From Butyrivibrio sp. NC3005 (GTDB lineage: Bacteria; Bacillota; Clostridia; Lachnospirales; Lachnospiraceae): a stretch of DNA of 49,176 nt. The position numbers and the translations under genes are program-made. The number at the start of each line of letters is the position of its first letter. Position 1 is the stretch's first letter. The notes beneath the pieces were generated by a model that was not told where the DNA came from, made no database searches, and worked only from the letters and a program-made list of their open reading frames with translations. This document shows, in pieces, positions 44,509-49,176 of the stretch. The DNA is taken from the NCBI RefSeq assembly GCF_000424545.1, contig NZ_KE384208.1:79760-128935 (forward strand). The letters are read 5' to 3'.

Positions 44509-44679
44509 ATAGGTTATTATTTTCCTGATGAAAACAATAACCTATGACTTCTTGTCACTTATAATCAGAAACTCGCATTTACTGCGAGTTTCGTGAGAAC
44601 AAAAGTCAAGTGGCAAACTGGTCCAAGGCGAAGCCTTTGTAAATGGCCAGTTTGCGTAGTTTTTGGAACGCAGTGACAA
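44509..44679. repeat. Multibranched hairpin element (copy C)
   Basis: A 10-bp hairpin (44509-44518/44536-44545) has a 17-base loop attttcctgatgaaaac, almost that of copy B. A second domain is closed by 44552-44559/44672-44679 (8 bp). It encloses a perfect 10-bp hairpin (44568-44577/44583-44592) and a long arm, 44613-44623/44645-44655, whose loop carries a further 5-bp hairpin (44625-44629/44633-44637). The outer flanks are close to those of 233-260. It lies in the gap between glgX and the next gene. Confidence 0.72.
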
Positions 44680-44732
44680 AAATCTATAGATTATGAAAAA
44701 CAGTGTTCATTATGTTGCGTGGAGCGAGGCGG

Positions 44733-45464
44733 ATGGATATGTCAGATAAAACAGGGAAGGTTGGCGTTTTAGAAAACAATAAAAAAATATCAGGCACTGT
44801 TTCGGATTCTTCTAAAAAAGAAACAACAGGTAATGCAAACAATAAAGTGCAGGTAATGCAGAAAAAAGATGAAAAATTTGATGTTGATGGATTTAGTTTT
44901 TTGACAAAAGAAGATGCTCAGAAAGCTCAGATGGATATCAAAAAGATTGCATACCTTAAAGAACATGTTAAGTCGGATAGCAGACAGAACATAGTTGCGA
45001 TTTATTCTAAAGCGATTGAAAGTAAAGTTTTTGGAACTCCTGTTGGATGGAGCTATTTGAATTATTTGCGTACTATCGCAGTGCAGATGGGAGAAAATCC
45101 ACAAAATCTTCCTTCTATACAAATGAGGAATACCTTTACAGTAAACCATGCAGCATTGCAGAATGATTATGTACCGCCGAAAGTGCAGCCAAAAGCACCG
45201 CCTAAAAAAGATTTAAGGCTTATAGCTTTGTTATTTTTAAATATATTTTTGATAATAGTTGTACTGGGAATGTTTTTTATAGCATTTCGAAATCATGGAA
45301 TGAGTGCAATTGACTATCGAGAAAGTATATTAAATGAATACTCTTCGTGGGATAGTGAGCTTGATGAGAGAGAAAAAATCATCAGAGATAAGGAAAAAGA
45401 ACTCGGTATAGACAGCAAAGAGACGCAATATCGTAATAATATTGAATCAATCGGAACAAAGTAA
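44733..45464 (+). CDS. Small membrane protein of unknown function
   Basis: I do not recognise this 243-aa protein. It has a charged, disordered N-terminus (about 1-55), then a helical cytoplasmic domain (FLTKEDAQKAQMDIKKIAYL opens it; GTPVGWSYLNYLRTIAVQMGE follows). A proline/lysine linker precedes one membrane helix (LIALLFLNIFLIIVVLGMFF, about 170-190). An outer coiled-coil-like tail follows (SELDEREKIIRDKEKELG). The start may be ATG 44733 or ATG 44739; a ggagcgaggcgg sequence lies before both. It stands between element C and its own terminator. Confidence 0.7.
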   Translation: MDMSDKTGKVGVLENNKKISGTVSDSSKKETTGNANNKVQVMQKKDEKFDVDGFSFLTKEDAQKAQMDIKKIAYLKEHVKSDSRQNIVAIYSKAIESKVFGTPVGWSYLNYLRTIAVQMGENPQNLPSIQMRNTFTVNHAALQNDYVPPKVQPKAPPKKDLRLIALLFLNIFLIIVVLGMFFIAFRNHGMSAIDYRESILNEYSSWDSELDEREKIIRDKEKELGIDSKETQYRNNIESIGTK

Positions 45465-45470
45465 TTTTAT

Positions 45471-45498
45471 TGGGTCAGACACAGTCTGGCCCATTTTT
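45471..45498 (+). terminator. Terminator after the small membrane protein gene
   Basis: A 10-bp stem with one G-T pair, 45471-45480/45484-45493, has a three-base loop followed by ttttt. Confidence 0.88.
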
Positions 45499-45574
45499 CA
45501 CGATAAAAACACATATTTGCTATATATTGTATATTATAAATTAGAATCTGAAAAAACTTGAAAGAAGGTAGAAT

Positions 45575-46249
45575 ATGAATAATTTAAAAATATTAGTTGT
45601 AGATGATGAAAGTAGAATGAGAAAACTTGTTAGAGATTTTTTGGTAAAGAATGGATTTGATGTAATTGAAGCTGGTGATGGAGTAGAGGCGTTAGATATA
45701 TTTTTTGAAAATAAAGATATTGCACTAATAATTCTAGATGTAATGATGCCTAAAATGGACGGATGGCAGGTATGTAAAGAAATAAGAGAATACAGTAAGG
45801 TTCCAATAATAATGCTAACAGCAAAAACAGAGGAAAGAGATGAACTTCAAGGTTTTGAATTAGGAGTGGATGAATATATCTCCAAACCATTCAGTCCTAA
45901 AATTCTAGTTGCAAGAGTTGAAGCAATTCTTAGAAGAAGTGGGAAAGACATGCAGGAATCAATAATACAGGCGGGAGGAATTGTTCTCAACGAAACCGCG
46001 CATACAGTTACTATTGATGGGAAATTTTTAGAGCTAAGTTATAAAGAATTTGAACTGTTGGCTTTTTTTATACAGAATAAAGGAATAGCATTATCGAGAG
46101 AAAAAATATTAAATAATGTATGGAATTATGATTATTTTGGTGATGCTCGAACAATTGATACTCACGTAAAGAAACTACGTGGCAAACTGGGAGAAAAAGG
46201 AAATCTTATAAAGACAATCTGGGGAATGGGCTATAAATTCGAAGAATAA
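45575..46249 (+). CDS. OmpR/PhoB family response regulator
   Basis: The 224-aa DNA-binding regulator has a receiver domain with D10, D11, the phospho-acceptor D55 (LILDVMMPK), T82 and K104 in SKPF. The winged helix at about 130-224 has SYKEFELLAFFIQNKGIALSR and RTIDTHVKKLRGKLG. It lies 17 bases before its probable kinase. The target genes are unknown, but the adjacent lipoprotein is a possible one. Confidence 0.95.
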   Translation: MNNLKILVVDDESRMRKLVRDFLVKNGFDVIEAGDGVEALDIFFENKDIALIILDVMMPKMDGWQVCKEIREYSKVPIIMLTAKTEERDELQGFELGVDEYISKPFSPKILVARVEAILRRSGKDMQESIIQAGGIVLNETAHTVTIDGKFLELSYKEFELLAFFIQNKGIALSREKILNNVWNYDYFGDARTIDTHVKKLRGKLGEKGNLIKTIWGMGYKFEE

Positions 46250-46265
46250 GATAGGATAAAAAGAT

Positions 46266-47765
46266 ATGATAGAAAGTTGTAAAGTTAAAAAACCTCTCCG
46301 AAGAGATATAATGATCATCTTCTGTACTCTTGTTTTTGGGCTGGTGGCTGGGGTTTTTATTCTAAATAATACCCTGCTTGAACAATATTATATAAAGAAT
46401 AAAAAACTGGCTATTGTAGATGCTTACAATAGTATAAATACTGCTATGAATACGGGAGATATAAAATCAGAAGATTTTGATATAAGATTAGTCAAAGTCT
46501 GTGAAAGATACAATATAGATGTAGTTGTAGTGGATGAAAACTCAAAAATGGTAAAATCGTCTTCTCCAGATTACTTATATCTTCAAAAACAGTTATGGTC
46601 TAATATGCTTGGAGGTTTATCGAACAAAAGCAAAAAAAATCCTAGAATCCTTGATCAGACAAACTTGTATACTCTTCAGATTGATACGGACGAAAGAACA
46701 AACACAGACTACATGATGTTATTTGGATTTTTGGATAACGGAAATGTGTTTATGATAAGAAGCGCACTGGAAGGAATAAAAGAAAGCGTTCGCATTACCA
46801 ATCAATTTATGAGTTATGTGGGATTGTTTATTGTGGCTATTGGCGGAGTATTTTCGTTTTTTTTATCTAGAAAAATAACTAGACCAATTACAGAACTGAC
46901 AAATATTTCCGAGAGAATGAAAAATCTCGAGTTCAATGATAAATATCATAGTCAAAAAAGAAATGAGCTTGATTTGTTGGGAGAGAATATAAATGAAATG
47001 TCCGAATCATTGGAAAAGGCAATCGGAGAACTAAAAACTGCGAATCTTCAATTAAAACATGACATCGAGCAAAAAGAAAAAATTGACCAAATGAGAACTG
47101 AATTTTTGTCTAATATTTCGCATGAGCTTAAAACACCTATAGCGCTTATTCAAGGGTATGCAGAGGGATTGCAGGATGGAATAAATGATGATGATCCGGA
47201 AAGCAGGCAGTTTTACTGCGAAGTAATAATAGATGAAGCATCAAAAATGAATACAATGGTAAAACAGCTTCTAACACTTAATCAACTTGAATTTGGAGAT
47301 GACAATGTACAATTAGAGCGATTTGATATTGTAGAAGTGATTCAGAATTATTTGAAATCAGCCGATATACTTGCTAGACAGAAAAATGCTACTGTGCAAA
47401 TGGAACACTATGAACCGATTTTTGTTTGGGCAGATGAATTTAAAGTAGAAGAAGTGCTTCAAAACTATTATAGCAATGCTATAAATCATCTTTCAGGCGA
47501 AAAAATTATCAGCATTAAATTATTTCAGAGTGAAAAAACGGTTCGAATATCTGTATTTAATACTGGTGAGCCAATTCCGGAAGAAAGCCTTGGGAGACTT
47601 TGGGAAAAATTTTATAAAGTGGATAAAGCAAGGACGAGAGAATATGGCGGAAGTGGCGTTGGCTTGTCGATAGTTAAAGCTATTATGGACTCAATGCATC
47701 AGCAGTATGGTGTAAAGAATTATGATAACGGAGTTGAATTTTGGTTTGAATTAGAAACAAAATGA
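46266..47765 (+). CDS. Membrane sensor histidine kinase with HAMP domain
   Basis: The 499-aa kinase has a membrane helix near residues 16-37, an extracellular sensor of about 140 residues, a second helix around 178-200, a HAMP linker and the HisKA/HATPase core. The phospho-acceptor is in SNISHELKTPIALIQGYAEGL. The N box reads NYYSNAINH and the G motifs read FNTGEPIPEE and GGSGVGLSIVKAI. The sensor type is not recognised. It is paired with the response regulator just upstream and is 37 bases before the lipoprotein gene. Confidence 0.94.
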   Translation: MIESCKVKKPLRRDIMIIFCTLVFGLVAGVFILNNTLLEQYYIKNKKLAIVDAYNSINTAMNTGDIKSEDFDIRLVKVCERYNIDVVVVDENSKMVKSSSPDYLYLQKQLWSNMLGGLSNKSKKNPRILDQTNLYTLQIDTDERTNTDYMMLFGFLDNGNVFMIRSALEGIKESVRITNQFMSYVGLFIVAIGGVFSFFLSRKITRPITELTNISERMKNLEFNDKYHSQKRNELDLLGENINEMSESLEKAIGELKTANLQLKHDIEQKEKIDQMRTEFLSNISHELKTPIALIQGYAEGLQDGINDDDPESRQFYCEVIIDEASKMNTMVKQLLTLNQLEFGDDNVQLERFDIVEVIQNYLKSADILARQKNATVQMEHYEPIFVWADEFKVEEVLQNYYSNAINHLSGEKIISIKLFQSEKTVRISVFNTGEPIPEESLGRLWEKFYKVDKARTREYGGSGVGLSIVKAIMDSMHQQYGVKNYDNGVEFWFELETK

Positions 47766-47801
47766 CACGAAAAAGCTTTTTGTTGATTCCGGAGGTTTAG
47801 C

Positions 47802-48647
47802 ATGCAGAGTGGAAAAATGTGCAAAATTTTAGCACTGTTTTTTGCAACAAGTATGATAGTAACGGGATGTGCAACAGATGATAAAATATCAATCTCATCA
47901 AAACGTGGAGAAGATGATTATGATGCAATAATATCGTATGCCTCGTCGCTTTTATTGAAACATTCCTATAACCGGACAGAAAAACTTGTAAAAGTAAAAA
48001 TGACAGATGAAGACTGGAAGCCTGAAGAAACAGACAATGGTGAGGTAGAAATAAATGATGATGCTGCAAAGTCAAATAGCTCTGCCAATGCGGATGCATC
48101 ACAAAAAGAAGCAGCTAAAGAAAAAGATTCGGAAGAAAGTAGCGTAAAAGAATCAGGAAAAGAATCTTCAAAGGATGAAACAGCAAAAGAATCCAAAGAA
48201 GAAAAAGCTTCAAAGTCGACTAATCTTGGAGATGTATCAGCTTCGATTTCAAAACATATCGAAGGCTTACAGTTATCATATGATGGTTACGAAGTTGCAA
48301 AGAACTATCCAAAGGATAAGAAACAGGGAAGAGTTACAGCTGGAAAAGGGAAAAATCTTCTTGTATTAAAGTTTACCTTGAAAAATCCGACAGATAAAGA
48401 TGTAAAGCTGAATATGAATAAAAAGAAGACAGTTGTTCAAGGGACACTTAATAATACTGGAATAGGTTATTGTGAAATGACAATGCTCGAAGAGGATTTT
48501 AGTTCATTTTATGGCACAATAAAGGCAAAAAATGAGAAAAAAGTTGTTATTCTTTGGAAGGTGCCAGAAAAAATAACAGATAAAGTGTCTAAAATTAGTT
48601 TGAAATTGAAAATAGATAATGAGACATTTGATTTAAGCATTATGTAA
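47802..48647 (+). CDS. Lipoprotein with C-terminal beta-rich domain
   Basis: The 281-aa protein has a lipoprotein signal and lipobox VTGC (cysteine near 23). A lysine/glutamate/serine-rich, disordered stretch follows from about 65 to 140. The last 130 residues form a beta-rich unit (LLVLKFTLKNPTDKDVKLNM) that resembles the immunoglobulin-like domains of Firmicute lipoproteins (DUF4352-like), without firm match. It is placed directly after the kinase gene, so it may be a target or accessory of that two-component system; that is inference. Confidence 0.78.
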   Translation: MQSGKMCKILALFFATSMIVTGCATDDKISISSKRGEDDYDAIISYASSLLLKHSYNRTEKLVKVKMTDEDWKPEETDNGEVEINDDAAKSNSSANADASQKEAAKEKDSEESSVKESGKESSKDETAKESKEEKASKSTNLGDVSASISKHIEGLQLSYDGYEVAKNYPKDKKQGRVTAGKGKNLLVLKFTLKNPTDKDVKLNMNKKKTVVQGTLNNTGIGYCEMTMLEEDFSSFYGTIKAKNEKKVVILWKVPEKITDKVSKISLKLKIDNETFDLSIM

Positions 48648-48680
48648 GAATAAAGATTACATTTGAAAAAATGTTTTTTA

Positions 48681-48709
48681 TTGACATACGATTAGAAGGC
48701 TCGTATAAT
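48681..48709 (+). promoter_or_regulatory. rRNA operon promoter P1
   Basis: A consensus TTGACA (48681-48686) and TATAAT (48704-48709) are 17 bases apart. A less clear TTGACG with 17-base spacing to TTTATT lies near 48743. Confidence 0.85.
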
Positions 48710-48808
48710 GTTTTTTGCTGTCGCTTTACAAAAATAAGTTCTTGACGAGCCCTTGAGCCGCAAATTTATTGGAGTTTAGTTGCTTTTTGAAAAAAATAAA
48801 AAAAGCTA

Positions 48809-48837
48809 TTGACAGATTAAGTAAACTGATTTATCAT
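48809..48837 (+). promoter_or_regulatory. rRNA operon promoter P2
   Basis: TTGACA (48809-48814) and TATCAT (48832-48837) are 17 bases apart. A 7-bp hairpin (tgttgag/ctcaaca, about 48846-48870) follows near the start site. Confidence 0.75.
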
Positions 48838-48928
48838 AATAAATGTGTTGAGCAACAAAAAAACTCAACAATATGATAAAAATAGAACTTTGACAATTAA
48901 ATAGTAATGCAACCCTGAAAATTCCAGC

Positions 48929-49048
48929 GTTTCAATTAAATTGAAACAAAAGAAATTCAGAGAACAAAACCTAACAAGGTAAATTATGATTGGTTTAGCC
49001 ACCAATCACCAATTGATTTTAAATCAATTGCGGAGCAGAATTATTCTG
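48929..49048 (+). repeat. Array of near-perfect palindromes in the 16S leader
   Basis: Four palindromes lie in 120 bases: 48929-48937/48939-48947 (9 bp, one-base centre), 48988-48994/49001-49007 (7 bp), 49010-49019/49021-49030 (10 bp, one-base centre) and 49036-49041/49043-49048 (6 bp, one-base centre). The leader normally pairs with a downstream spacer for RNase III cutting and has box A signals; these local palindromes are extra. Confidence 0.65.
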
Positions 49049-49089
49049 AGAAGTCAGTGTAATTCTGAACCAGAGAATAATTGGTATAT

Positions 49090-49176
<87 letters not shown>

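Noticed and set aside
1..49084. tRNA genes
   Set aside because: No cloverleaf with a TTCRA-type T arm was noticed in the intergenic regions.

Overview
The window is about 49 kb of AT-rich DNA from a low-GC Gram-positive anaerobe, most probably a Lachnospiraceae member of the Butyrivibrio/Pseudobutyrivibrio/Roseburia type. The evidence is the gene content: a Rex redox sensor, an Na+-pumping biotin decarboxylase cluster, an archaeal/eukaryotic-type glycyl-tRNA synthetase, a M16C peptidase, GT-C and J-domain membrane proteins with acidic tails, and Firmicute-style promoters. A 16S rRNA gene begins at the right edge. The genus is inferred from gene style, not from a database match.

Layout. 1-255 is non-coding and holds an array of hairpins. 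256-3738 (minus) is a compact aromatic operon, aroF-tyrA-aroA. 3970-9177 (plus) carries a divergent EF-G paralogue, a short protein built from leucyl-tRNA synthetase pieces without the catalytic core, and a GntR regulator with isocitrate dehydrogenase. 9365-13453 is a chemoreceptor facing an ABC-F ATPase. 13849-18011 is rex, a coiled-coil gene, NAD(P)HX repair and alanine racemase. 18111-29018 holds a membrane J-domain protein, a CNNM/CorC membrane protein behind a long structured leader, YebC, a GT-C-like membrane protein with tandem repeats, a M16C peptidase, era and recO. 29228-36753 holds a lipoprotein, glyS, alaS, rpsU, a phosphoesterase and scpAB. 37165-42084 encodes a biotin-dependent carboxyltransferase/Na+ pump complex with two different carboxyltransferases. 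42320-48647 holds a glycogen debranching enzyme, a small membrane protein, a two-component system and a lipoprotein. 48648-49176 is the rRNA promoter, leader and start of 16S.

How the parts connect. Several units bear on central metabolism and redox. Rex has a candidate operator over its own -35 box. NAD(P)HX repair follows two genes later. The GntR-icd pair has a perfect dyad between its -35 and -10 boxes. The Na+ pump cluster would couple decarboxylation to ion motive force.

The most unusual signal is non-coding. A family of intergenic elements (35-260, 13505-13696, 44509-44679 and a fragment at 21958-21990) consists of consecutive hairpins. The two complete copies of the common hairpin share a nearly identical loop, and a stem base pair has changed in a compensating way between them. 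These elements and the minimal LeuRS-like protein are the main candidates for something undescribed.
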